Assembly: GCA_001599715.1 (NCBI GenBank) | Contig: BCHU01000005.1 | Coordinates: 1,178,001 to 1,242,000 of the forward strand | Reading direction: 5' to 3' | Source of the DNA: Phaeotremella fagi | Taxonomy: Eukaryota > Basidiomycota > Tremellomycetes > Tremellales > Phaeotremellaceae | Length of the DNA: 64,000 nucleotides | In this document: piece by piece, positions 25,743-36,108 of the stretch | How the letters are laid out: every line of letters starts with the position of its first letter | How positions within the stretch are numbered: position 1 is the stretch's first letter | Translations under genes and position numbers: made by a program | The notes under the pieces: model-generated | The model's input: the letters and a program-made list of their open reading frames with translations, nothing else | Databases searched by the model: none | What the model was told of the DNA's origin: nothing

Positions 25743-26655
25743 TCAAAGTACAACACATTTCCTCCCCATTCGACGATTCCCGATCGAATCTCTACGTTTA
25801 ACATCTAACAATCTCATCTGTCTGACGATATCTTGGAAAACCAATTGAATACCTTTAAACTCTCTCTAAAAAAGGATTTGAATCAGCTTCCATGGGTACA
25901 TTTGGACGATTTAATCTGCCAACGTACAGCTGAAGTCTCATGATAAGGACAACCCCATTTTTCAGCTAACGTCTCACCCTCTAGCGAATCAACCTCTCTA
26001 TCCTCGATTAAATCACTTTTATCTGATAGCTATGAGTTACTATTCGACAGACACTCTGTCTTAATTGCTAACTCACTTCCTACAATTACCATTGGTACTT
26101 TCCCATTTAACGGTTGTTTGATCCTTAAAATGCTTTCTCTTGTTCTGATGATTTCGTCGAGTGTTTCTCTTTGTGTCAAACTGCATCAATTGTCAGGTTA
26201 AGTAATCTTCGCTGATTTGGGTACCTGACTTACGAGAAGACTAGGATGAACCCTTCGGATTCACGGATAAATAAGTCGTTTAGTGTTAGGTATTGATCTA
26301 TACCGGCTGGAGTGGTTCAGCTTTCGATAATATGGGTCTATAATGCAGCTGAATAGTCAGACCACTGACCTGTATCTAGAATCTCTAATAGACAGGGTTG
26401 ATGATCGACAATAAACTGTTTTCTATCTAATACATGTTGTCAGTTGACTTCATACACAAAGGGTACTCTCCAACTCACAAGAATCTTCAACTAGAATATT
26501 TTTCGATTAACAACCCAACAAAGACGTGGAAGTGAGAGGAACGACTTACTGGTCGGGTCGTACCATTCTAAATAAGATCCATTGATGAACCTAACTGTGA
26601 CAGCTGATTTACCTACACCACCACTACCCATGACGACTGATTGGTAAACTTTCAT
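25743..26655 (-). CDS. RSR1: RSR1/RAP-like small GTPase with CAAX end
   Basis: Ras-superfamily switch; fungal Rsr1/Bud1 marks bud or polarity sites at the plasma membrane. Six introns break about 200 residues. Reading across splices gives the P-loop [11 protein letters not shown], effector loop YDPTIEDSYRK, switch [27 protein letters not shown], the guanine motif VGNKSDL, and ETSA before the last intron. The final exon reads [19 protein letters not shown] and ends in the prenylation box CVVL, where Leu predicts geranylgeranylation. Residue 61 equivalent is Ile (DTAGI), as in yeast Rsr1, rather than Gln of Ras or Thr of Rap; this favours the Rsr1 assignment. It is divergent from the orphan gene at 27229. 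Confidence 0.88.
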
Positions 26656-27228
26656 GGTGTTTATATATTTTATTCCTATTAGAGAATAGAAAAGAAAAAA
26701 GAAAAAGAAGTTTGAGATCCGGATCATTAATCAAATCATTCATCAATCAGTAGATCCGTGCGTCTGTGCACACAACCACGTACCACATTGTACAGTAACG
26801 TAAACAAACGCTTGGACCTTACAGTATGCGTCAACTTTCTATTCGAGTATCAAGTCAAGGTCTTACTCTTTGCATGTCTTTCGTCTATCGTACTTTATCT
26901 TCACACTGTATCCGATCTTTCTGTCCCCTTTCTGGCTTTACAACATGGATTAAGAGATAAACCTGAACAAAAATAAAGTACTTCGTGCCACAGCGAACTA
27001 GTGGCAGTTTCGTACTATTGTATAGCGAAGTCTTCGATTGAATTCCCTTTGATGCGTGTTGGGACGTTTTCTATTGGCCTTCAAAAGAGGGTCTTCCAAT
27101 GTCATCCTTACATGTTAAAACGGTTGTTTCTGGTCCTTCGCCTCTTATTTCTTAATATCATCTTTTGCCAGGCAAAGAAAATTCAAACTTAAATTTCACC
27201 AGTAAAACATCAATATACAGTGCACTAG
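26656..27228. other. Intergenic region upstream of RSR1 and an orphan gene
   Basis: 573 bp between divergent start codons. Short open frames on both strands lack splice continuity or recognisable residues and were not accepted. It likely holds both promoters. Confidence 0.5.
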
Positions 27229-27874
27229 ATGTCCGAAGACAAGAGCAAATTTGTTTGGCAAGAGCCAACCTCTCATCTCAATTTGTGAGTGACCTATTGT
27301 CCACGTTCTGTACATGAAATATGACACGGTCGTACTGATACTCAACTCATTGTGCAGTGGCGACCTCTGCAACTTTCCACATGTCCTCACGACACAAAGC
27401 TTTGGATGCGGTTCAGTTGAGATTCTAAGCTTCCAATTCTCCGAAAAGCCTGTTTTCGACAATTACATGGGGGTATTGTTAGAAGCAGAAATTGAGTCAA
27501 ATGACGATGTGATGGTTTTTAGTTATAATGAGCCGGCACTGGTTTTAGACAGCTTGGATCCAAGGTTTTGGGAAGGATTCTGGAAAGAGGGCGTAAAGAA
27601 GATGAAAGTACAGATTCCTGAGATGATCGAAACGACTGAGAGTGAAAGTTTGGAAGCTTTCAGAACTGAGAAGGATCTTGAGGAGTTGTGTGAGGCTGTT
27701 GGTTCCCATATATCAGAACTTACTGCCAAGCACAGTGAGAAGATGTCAGAGAAGAGTACCAAGGATGGTATGGTTCGTCGATACCCTCGTCTGAGAAAAA
27801 CGCTTCCAAATTTATTCCCATGTGAGGAAGAAGGCGCATCATGTACCGAGAAAGAAGCCGAGAAAGAAGATTAA
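27229..27874 (+). CDS. Hypothetical protein, 191 aa
   Basis: Not recognised. Two exons, 27229-27284 and 27358-27874, join in phase across a 73-nt intron with GTGAGT donor and GCAG acceptor. The first exon (MSEDKSKFVWQEPTSHLNF) runs into GDLCNFPHVLTTQSFGCG. The middle is acidic and aromatic (LDSLDPRFWEGFWKEGVKK). The C-terminal third is a Glu/Lys-rich helix ending in KEAEKED. There is no signal peptide or membrane segment. It is probably cytosolic or nuclear and lineage-specific. The intron with clean phase supports a real gene over a chance frame. Confidence 0.6.
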
Positions 27875-28419
27875 GAGGAAAGAGGTTGGTTGATTGTTTG
27901 AACGGTACTTGTACTGTAGTTAGTGTAATGAATCGAGCGACAGCTGAATTAGGGATGAGATCATTTTAAGCTGGAATTCGCGTGTATGGCATTGCAATAA
28001 TGTAGCAAAGTGTCCCTCCTATAATTTCTGCATTTGCAAGTCGAATAATTGTCCTTGTTCAAAATACTGTACATACGATTGTATTTGGATATACCTTGAC
28101 TTGTCAAAAACATCTGTACTCCAGCTTTCCCTTTGTTCTTTCCACTGCACGAACACTAGCACCGAAGGAAGAAACGAATGTATGAGTCTTCTTATTCAAC
28201 TGAAGTCCAGAGATGAACCTGAACTCGACCCACCTTTGTACCAACAAGAAAACCTTCGCAACAAGTAAATACAACTTAATCGGAGTGAAATCAGTTTATA
28301 GTGCCACCCCGCCACCAACAAATCTCTACGTGTCGTTTCAGAATCCTTCGAATTCGTGTTCGATCAATGTCAACAAAATACTTTAAACGATTTCAATTCA
28401 TTCCCAAACCCACATCTGG
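27875..28419. other. Intergenic region before the MBOAT gene, with a 28-codon upstream ORF
   Basis: 545 bp with no confirmed gene. A short plus-strand ORF at 28182-28268 encodes 28 residues (starts MSLLIQLKSRDEPELD) and lies 150 bp before the acyltransferase start, so it could be an upstream ORF or a first exon. Nothing else was recognised. Confidence 0.4.
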
Positions 28420-29945
28420 ATGACGATCTTCTTCTCAGAAGAGAGCCCATTCGGCTTCCTAACACCCATAAACACCTACATAGTAAAAACAGCAACTCCC
28501 CTAACATTCCTCAACTGGCCTTTAGCCCTTATACTCCCAATCATACCATTAGGGGTTCAAGCCTATCTCCTTCAATTCTATGGGACGAGGGGATATCGAG
28601 CGATGATCGGTGTACTTGGTCTGGGTGTTATGTTGAATTCATGGTCGAGTTATCGATTTACAGGTATGCACTGTGGGGTAAGTTAGGTTTTATGCTAATT
28701 CTTGATTTTTAGAACCCCAACATAACGCCTTCAATAATGGATTGTCGATAGCTTGGTTACATCTCTGCGGGAAATATGTCGAATTCTCGTTTCTTGTTCA
28801 ACCGATACATGATCCTTATAGGGATAAAGGTAGAAATAGGGTGATAAGCGCCATGGATATATGTATCAACAGTCGATTAGTTGGAATTGAGAACGTCGGT
28901 CTGGATGTCACTCCTAAACAGAAGATCACACAGGTCAACGGTCATGGTGGTAATCACTCGGTAGAAAACATCATCACAAGACCTCAACCGTATCTCCCAC
29001 CTCGTAATAAATCTAGAACATATCTCCAATCTATAACCAGACACTTAACCCGCATGCTAGTCCACTACACCATCCTCGACACCCTCCTCTCCCTCCTCCG
29101 TAAAGTCGGTGAAGAAACCATAGGAAACCCTAAAGGCTCCACGAACTCTATCAAAAATTTCATTCAGATTTCAACATTCGCCATCTTCCCTCATACGAAA
29201 TTCCAATTGATCGTACCAGATTTCATAGTTTGGTTGGTGATTGAATTATGTGTTGGGGTGGGTGTTTGGCAAGGGTTAGATCTGGGTTATCATTCGTTTG
29301 CATTTTTGGCTGTTGGTTCTGGATTTTGGGAGGTTGAGAGTTGGGAAATCGATTTATTCGATCAACCTTGGAAAGCTGATAGTCTGTTAGATCTCTGGGG
29401 TAGACGTTGGCATCAGGTAAGCAGGAGTAATTGTTTCCAATAAGATTTCACAAGTTGATGTTCAACTCTCATCTATTCCATAGCTCTTTCGCGTAAGTCC
29501 TTACGACAAGTACAGTCTGAAAGTCCAACTAACAGTGAATCCCTAGCACCACTTCATCCTCCTATCCAAAATAACCCTCCAAACCCTAAATCTCCCTTCA
29601 ACCCCCTCCTTAATCCTCCCCCTAATCTTCTTCTTCTCAGGCTCCCTCCACGCCCTAGGCGAAATCACAATGTCCCCAATCCCTTCTACCCCCCGTCTAA
29701 CCCTATTCTTCTTGTTATCGGGTATAGGCTGTGCTTTAGAGGTCGTCTTCAAGAGATTGACTGGGAAACGGGTGAAAGGAATTTGGGGAGGGTGTTGGGT
29801 TTGGTTTTGGATGTTGGGCACGGCTGGTTTGGCTTGTAGAGCTTGGTTGGATGGGGGGATCGGTGGGTGTTTGTTAACTGGTCAGAATGGTTTGGGGGGT
29901 GTTATGGCTGGTTATATCTCTGAACATTTGGTTGGTTTGGTTTGA
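28420..29945 (+). CDS. Wax-synthase-like MBOAT O-acyltransferase
   Basis: Multi-pass ER membrane acyltransferase of the fungal wax synthase type (MBOAT_2-like), which acylates an alcohol or secondary metabolite; substrate unknown. Exons 28420-28663, 28713-29416, 29484-29492 and 29547-29945. The third exon is only 9 nt (Leu-Phe-Arg) and restores the conserved block SLLDLWGRRWHQ-LFR-HHF. The likely catalytic His lies in FFSGSLHALGE in the last exon. Hydrophobic segments occur at INWPL-like residues near the N-terminus, around VWLVIELCVGVGVW, and in the last exon. Family pattern WEVESWEIDLFDQPW precedes the motif. A 190-residue polar loop sits between the early and middle helices. The gene runs in the same direction as the orphan upstream. 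Confidence 0.82.
29484..29492 (+). other. 9-nt microexon of the MBOAT gene
   Basis: Nine bases (CTCTTTCGC) lie between a CATAG acceptor and a GTAAGT donor. They keep phase 0 on both sides and supply LFR to the conserved WGRRWHQLFRHH block. Skipping them would leave the frame intact but delete three motif residues. Confidence 0.75.
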
Positions 29946-30259
29946 CGATTAGATGTAGATCTGTAGGTTCTTAGGTACAGTACTTCATATAACCATTCAT
30001 TGTTATAACCAAACACGTTTCCTTTATATCATGCATCTTTTTGACGATTGTTGACATTGCATTACATCTCAAATAGGTTATAGGCAACAAACACACTATT
30101 CCCGAAAATTCTACATATCGATCTCGTTCGTCCAACATGACCAGCATAGCTTTGACTGAATCCACTAGAATTCATCAGATCGTAAACCTTTTCTGAATCT
30201 TAAAAGCTCGTTAGCACCCATATCGAAATCGACAGTCAATCGTTCAAACAACAACTTAC
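29946..30259. other. Convergent intergenic region, MBOAT / SSP120
   Basis: This is the 3' flank of two convergent genes. A possible extra spliced C-terminal segment of the minus-strand gene could extend into it (see that entry). Otherwise nothing was recognised. Confidence 0.45.
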
Positions 30260-31597
30260 TTATTTTCTGAGAATAAAATGATGATCGTCAGTGTTAACCT
30301 TCGACAAGCAGTCATTGGTGAACTCACTATACGGTATCCCAGCTCTAGCTCTTTCCTCTCTACCCGAATGCCTATCATCATGATCATGACCAACGGACCC
30401 CGTCTTAAGTCTATTCGGACTAGCCCCAGGATCCGCTCGAGCAGGTTTACGAGGTTGATAAGGGACCTCTTCGCCAGCCTGAGCTATTATATCAGGTATC
30501 GCACTTGATTCGACGGTTTCTCCTCCTTCCGGTCCCTCTCCCGGTTCGTGGGCGTGGATATCTAATGGATCAGGGGCTTTGTGGTCTTGAGAAAGATCTG
30601 CTTCGGCTGGTAGACCTTCGAATATCCTTTCTCGGGCGTCTTCTTCCTCTTCAATCTTTTGGTGGTCTGTTGAGTTAGTTTAGGATTGGACTGGTAGCTT
30701 ACGTTTGAAATGTTCGATATCTGGATATGTCTTGTTAGCTCTTGCTTTACATGAATTCGGTAGCTCACCCTCGGGATGGTTGTATGCCTCGTCAGTTTGA
30801 GTTTCGGGGGTGGAGTGATACAACTGTATACATCAGCTGAAGTAGAAACAGTAAGTAAACACTTCAACTCACCTCCTCGTGATGTAAAAAGCTAATTATA
30901 TGTAAGTTAAAAGGTATACCCAATGGCTCATCAACTTACTACTCCGATTCCTCATCATAATGATCTGTGATGTGTCAGATGTTTCTTGGGTCGATCGACT
31001 TCGCAACTCACGACCTAGATCCTTAAACCCAACAAAACTAGGTAGCCCATCCTTCCCACCAGCTAAAAACTCATCCATCGAGATACGACCTTGTGATAAT
31101 CATCAGCTGTCAACACTCGTCCTCCGAGATCAAAAACGCACGGTCACCATCTTTATCCAAACTTTCCAAAACTTTATTAACAATCATATCAGTTCTACCT
31201 TCCTGTAATTCCTTCTGTGGAATTTTTTCAAGAACTGAATGATGATGTAAACCGTATATAGCTTTTATTTCACTTTCATCCAGGAAACCGTCTAGATTTA
31301 AATCGTGGATCTTGAAGAATGCTTCGAGGTCGAAATTGTCTATGTGATGTTCGGATTGCATCTGAAGATGAGGGTTAGCGCGTTATTATCTTGCTTGAAT
31401 GATTTGACTTCTTGTTGAGTTTGGGGATTGTTGTTGAGATAGGGAAGGATTGATCAACTTACATGCCTCTCTGCGTAAGATAAAGATTCATCTTCTGGAG
31501 TTGGATAGGCGTGGCCATGTTCACCGTGAGCTGATACTGATAGAGTGGAGAGGGATAGTGATAGAGATAGTAGAGGTATGAATGATATCGGAATCAT
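30260..31597 (-). CDS. SSP120: Nucleobindin/SSP120-like secreted EF-hand protein
   Basis: Secretory-pathway calcium-binding protein related to yeast Ssp120 and animal nucleobindins, thought to assist Golgi or ER cargo traffic. The start is the ATG at 31597, which gives a signal peptide ([19 protein letters not shown]...VSAHGEHGH). Two EF-hands are seen: DLNLDGFLDESE and, after splicing, DKDGDRRISMDE. The second loop is created only when the intron after the codons for DKDGD is removed. Then come FLHHEE, STPETQTDEAYNHPEDIEHF and a His/Glu-rich helix (KHHQKIEEEEDARERIF). A long acidic, Pro-rich tail follows. The simplest C-terminus is the TAA at 30260; an alternative splice after GIPY using a GTGAGT donor and tiny exon could replace it. 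It is divergent from the AlkB gene. Confidence 0.8.
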
Positions 31598-31805
31598 CTT
31601 GGTATTGCTATTGTTAGATGAATAATTGAAAGATGTTAATGGAAGATGGTTGCAAAGGGGTACGTGCGTCATACAGTACGCGTAGATAGAGTGGGATGGA
31701 TTAATATCGGATAAATAGATTTAAAGTGGTCCAGTCAACTTTTAACGGTTCGTTCAACAACATACCATATGATACAACATCTCAAACAAACAACAGCAAC
31801 AAGAG
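31598..31805. promoter_or_regulatory. Shared divergent promoter SSP120 / AlkB-like
   Basis: 208 bp between opposing start codons. No motif identified; assigned by position. Confidence 0.45.
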
Positions 31806-33649
31806 ATGAAAAATGAAGATAGCACCTCTGAACATATAAACACCAGTAATACGGATACCGATACAGACACAAAAATAGCTATCCTCGCTTCTTTGCTAGA
31901 ACCAGCTACCTATTCCATCGACCAATATCTTGAAGCCTTAACTTCCTCCAAAGGTGATGTTCAAATAGCAGCCGAGAACCTCTTACTTCCTCGAGTGAAA
32001 AGTTCTGGGAAGAGAAAAGCTGGCTCAAGTCTAGAATCCTGGTTGAATAAGAGAACCTCTGGTGGTAACGATGTGAAAGTCGAAAAAGCAGTTGAATCGG
32101 TTGATGAGTCATCTTCGAAATCGAGTTCATCTGCTAATACCGGTGGAGATGGAAACAACAACTCATCAGTCGATCTTATGAAGATCTTGAGACCGACCTC
32201 GAAAAATGAAACGACCACAACCAAAACCAAAAATACACCCCAGCCAGCCCTACTCCTAACTTCTCAACAAGCTATCAAATCGCATAACCTACCACTAACG
32301 CTTTTGAAATCACCATTATCGCCGTCGTTAGCTTCGGCACTATATCTGGTCATGATGGAAGAAAGTGAGAAATGGGAAAGAAACAAATTCTATCTGGCTG
32401 GTAAATGGGTCGAGTCCCCACATACTACAACTACCTATGCCAAGAAAGATGGTGGATATGGAACTAAGGATGGTGTTAAACCGAAATATTATTATTCTGG
32501 TACTGTACTTGAAGCTGATGTATGTGATTATTCTCAATCTCATCTCGTATCCCACTAACTCTTGTCTATAGGAATATCCTGAACTTTTAAATCAGGCTGC
32601 TGAACTGGTGGAGAAAGTCGTGAATGAGAGTCTAGAATCTCGACCTCGATATTCTACTGAATGGGTGGGGAAATGGAGGGCTAACGTATGTGGTGCTAAT
32701 AGATATGATGGGGCGAATAGCAGGTATGTAAGGTTAATTTGTCATACACTCACATTCTTTAGTGTCGGTTGGCACGCTGATCAATTGACTTGTAAGTTGA
32801 ATTCTCCGTATTTCCGCTGAATTTTCGTAGATCTGGGACCATACTGTTCAATAGCATCTTTATCTCTAGGTACACCTAGAGCTTTCCGTCTACGTAAAAC
32901 CGATCCTGTCGATCCAACTTTCTCCAACTCAACTAAACCAACTCGAACTTATGAAGTGAATTTAGGACATAACAGTTTATGTTTGATGGAAGCAGGTTGT
33001 CAAGAGAGATACAAACATACGTCAGTATTTCTTGCATAATTCTGTCGAAGTAGTGTCCAAGACTTATATCCTGCAGTGTGCCCCCTCAAAAAGCTTTGGA
33101 TCTTTTCAGACCGAATTTTGGAATTGATCAACTGCCAATCCCGCAGTCTGAACAGAAAGCTTATACGACGAGAATCAACATAACGTTTAGATTCTTTCGA
33201 GAAGGTGTGTGGATGAGTTGGAAGATCCAAACTAATCTTTCATAGATTTTCATCCGATACCCGGTAAAGGTATTCACGGTCCTCGAGAAGGGACTCCAAT
33301 TTGTAAATGTGGAATACCGACGTGAGTCCATAATCTAGATATTGATTAAAACTATATTGATAAAATACATAGACTACTGCGAGCCGACCAAAAAGCGAAA
33401 GCCAGATCTCGATTAAACCCATCTCCAAAGAAAGTTCATTCATCTTCATCGAGGGATGGTAAATTTGAGAATGAAGATGAAACGACCAGTGTTGATATAG
33501 CGAACAAGATTGTCGAGGATGATATGATTTTCTTTTGGCAATGTCAAAGTCCTGGGCAGACTGGTGATTTGAAAGGATGTGGGTTTTTCAGGATTTTGGA
33601 TATGAAAGCTGAAGGGAGGGGTCCTTGTTGTGGTGATATCGTTGAATGA
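31806..33649 (+). CDS. CUE-AlkB-GRF dioxygenase (2OG-Fe(II) oxygenase)
   Basis: Predicted 2-oxoglutarate/Fe(II) dealkylase of the AlkB superfamily for nucleic acid repair or demethylation. Spliced reading joins about seven exons. Residues about 22-62 look like a CUE ubiquitin-binding helix set (ILASLLEPATYSIDQYLEAL, DVQIAAENLL). The oxygenase core includes RYSTEWVGKWRANVCGANRY, the iron pair in VGWHADQLTYLGPYCSIASL, SLGTPRAFRLRK, the distal His in CQERYKHTVPP, and the oxoglutarate Arg in RINITFRFFR. The C-terminus carries a GRF-type zinc finger: ICKCGIPTLLR then IFFWQCQSPGQ and LKGCGFFRILDM, with four Cys. Such CUE/2OG/GRF combinations are known in fungi but not well studied. Key catalytic residues are all present. 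Confidence 0.85.
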
Positions 33650-33754
33650 TGCTGGGTATTCATGTATGTTTAAATGTAGATTAGGTAGTGTATCGTCAAG
33701 ATCTAAAACGATGTTATCAATAAAATTCGAGACAACTTGATGAACTTTTTGCAC

Positions 33755-34240
33755 TCACCACTCCTCATCGATTTTCCCATCTTCAATTTCATCCTCCTCA
33801 TCCTCATCCTCATCTTCATCCTGAACATCACCATACTCCACATCACCTCTATCATCCATAGTAACGTCCCCTTCAAACCCAACAGTCCCATTCTCAATAT
33901 CGCCATCCTCCCCCTCCCCATCCTGTAAATCTTCAACCTGCTCAGCGAAATCATCAACCTGCTCAGCAGCCTTAGCCTGATCCTTCAACCGTCTCCGTTC
34001 AGCTCGAGCAACCTGTCTTGCAGCAAGTCTTTCAGCTTCCCTTCGTTCACCTTCAGCAAGTGGGATAACTCCTATATCAACACCGATTGCATCGGTCAAT
34101 CTTTCCAGTTGGGTTCGGGACGGTGACGAGATGAGCGTTGGAAGAAAATTTTGTAGATGAATAAAAGTTTCGGCCGGGGTTAATTTTTTGGATGGCGTGA
34201 GGGTTTGGAATATTAGGGGGGCTGTTAGTTGTTTGTCCAT
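33755..34240 (-). CDS. Hypothetical acidic-tail protein, 161 aa
   Basis: Not recognised. Single uninterrupted exon from an ATG at 34240. The N-terminal half is a compact helical region (PLIFQTLTPSKKLTPAETF, THLQ-like spacing, QLERLTDAIGVDIGVIPL) followed by a basic Ala/Arg helix (AERLAARQVARAERRRLKDQ). The C-terminal half is strongly acidic with long Glu/Asp runs, ending in DEEW. It resembles small nuclear or nucleolar acidic proteins in composition only. Its 3' end is 105 bp from the AlkB stop. Confidence 0.6.
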   Translation of the reverse strand: MDKQLTAPLIFQTLTPSKKLTPAETFIHLQNFLPTLISSPSRTQLERLTDAIGVDIGVIPLAEGERREAERLAARQVARAERRRLKDQAKAAEQVDDFAEQVEDLQDGEGEDGDIENGTVGFEGDVTMDDRGDVEYGDVQDEDEDEDEEDEIEDGKIDEEW

Positions 34241-34444
34241 GTTGGAGGTTTGGATTTGGTGGTTGTGCTGAGGTTGATGTTTCGTTTGTCGTTTTTATTA
34301 CTTTAGAAAGAGAGTTTTGGTTCAAAATTGAAATATTTCTGAAAGGTATTTATGTATTACGTAATATATTTGGAGAAAGCTCTTACGCTTATACTCAATT
34401 TTGAACCCATTTCTTTTCGACGTTCAGGAAAACCTATCGTTTTG

Positions 34445-35476
34445 ATGGTCTTCCATGCAAGCAAGAGAAGAGGGTTGCTGAGGAAGACTCAGTTTTACAC
34501 TCGTAACACAAGCTGAACCCCAACACGGACCATAGCATATGTATGATCCATCATTCGTTGACTGAAGTAAATGTAGATAACAGTAACTTTTGACGTCCTT
34601 ATTGACATGGGACGTCCTACTCCCCTCACTTCAGAGAAGTTCAAGGCGTCTCTGACATTCATGATGGCGATGGTGAAGAGGTATTCAATGGCCCCAATAA
34701 TGGCACCGCAGATTGTTTCGTTTCTCAAAACCATCTCGGACGAAGCAGAATCTCTCGACAGCCCGCAGCTTCGGAAATTGCTCAATTTCTTAAGTACCTT
34801 CCGACTTGGTGAATTAGATCGGCCGTCCCCATCTCTTTGAACGTCATACTTGGATAAGTCCTTGAAAGGGTCGAAATCAAAGTATCTGAAAAACCAGGGA
34901 TTTGACGCGTTAGAAAGAACTCTGAGACACTTTGGCTTCAAAGGTGAACTCAAAAATGACGAAGCCTCACGCGACAACCCGGATATGCTTAGTACGTAAA
35001 AAAAATGAAGGAATAAGGTGGCTTACACAAGTCTAGAGCTTGTGGTTATGACCTTTGTAAATGACTGAATTCATCTAAGTACGCCACGATACGCCTTTGA
35101 ACCCTTCATACGGGGTAAGTACCTTGGTACCTGCAACGAGGTAAAGATCGTCTTAGGAACCTTACGGATTTTTGCTTCAGAGGTTATTTGCTGAAGTCAT
35201 GAAAAGATGCAAGAAAGTAGTAAACTTATTGAAACGTATGTACTCTTTTCTTTAATAACATCATTTTCGTGCCGATTGATTTGAGATTCCTGATTTGTAC
35301 GACGGCTAGCAACCCATTTCGGATTGAAAACAAACAGAACAACAAAGAACCCATCCTTGATTTTCACTGAGCAGCGAGTCCCATTGTCGGAGCTCGCAGA
35401 AAAATCAGTCTTTTGTAACTTAACCAGGAACCCAGAAAATTATTCAGGACAGCCTCCCCATAATTTTGGTTCATAG
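34445..35476 (+). CDS. Cryptic six-exon hypothetical gene, 220 aa
   Basis: Not recognised. It is reconstructed by splice logic: exons 34445-34502, 34584-34808, 34869-34991, 35080-35114, 35181-35235 and 35310-35476. Exon lengths sum to 663 nt (220 codons plus stop), every junction keeps phase, and every intron is GT-AG (donors GTAACA, GTGAAT, GTACGT, GTAAGT, GTATGT). The product is basic: TSEKFKASLTFMMAMVKRYS, SPQLRKLLNFLSTFR, NQGFDALERTLRHFGFKGEL, LFAEVMKRCKKVVNLLK, and a C-terminus with NLTRNPENYSGQPPHNFGS. It has no signal peptide or membrane helix. A competing uninterrupted minus-strand frame at 34495-34977 is less convincing because it has no family features. Some intron choices, mainly the second and first, have alternatives. 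Confidence 0.45.
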
Positions 35477-36108
35477 GAAAGAAAACCTTGTTTATGGTGT
35501 AACTAAAGTTTGTAGTCCCTACGTAAAACTGTCCACTTTACTCTGTAGAGTAATTAACATAATCAACCATCATACCATATCGATAACAACAGCTTTTTAT
35601 TGTTTTCTGGATATTATTCTTATTCTTCTATTGTTGTCTTTGTTTTTCACTTATTACCTTCCTTATTGTACCCTGCAAGTGGTAAAATCGATAACTCAAC
35701 TGAAACCACGCCAAGGAAATCAGAAATAACCTATCCATTCTCTTTGTTTTCGCTCTTTACACTTTCACATCTCGATTCGTCTGTCGATTGTCAAAGAAAC
35801 GATATTCCGAAATCGACCAGCCCGTCCAACAAAAAATCTGCCTCTTATTTTATTTGGAGATATGCTTATTGATGTTTGTCGTTGACGATCTATCAATCTA
35901 TCTATCCTGATTAAACTCAATACATTCGATAACGAGATCACACAATTCACATATCAACCTCTTTGACGTTATCAATCTCATTCATTCACGTGAATTCACC
36001 TCCATCAGTAACTTCTTGTCACAATTCTTGGTCTAGTGGAACGCGTGTGATTACGTCTTAACATCTGTCGACACCCTGGTTTGCCATTTCCATAAATAAT
36101 CTGCAACA
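35477..36108. other. Long upstream region of the GPR4-like gene
   Basis: 632 AT-rich bases with short frames on both strands but no splice-consistent gene. It probably contains a long 5' leader and promoter for the receptor. Confidence 0.45.

Noticed and set aside
26758..27192. Two short plus-strand frames upstream of the orphan at 27229
   Set aside because: No phase-consistent splicing into the downstream gene and no protein features.
32340..32571. Opposing short frames inside the AlkB gene
   Set aside because: Shadows of the coding exon; no independent start context or family match.
34495..34977. Minus-strand 160-codon frame
   Set aside because: It overlaps the six-exon plus-strand model, has no recognisable family, and its residues mirror the plus-strand codons; the plus model has consistent splice phases.
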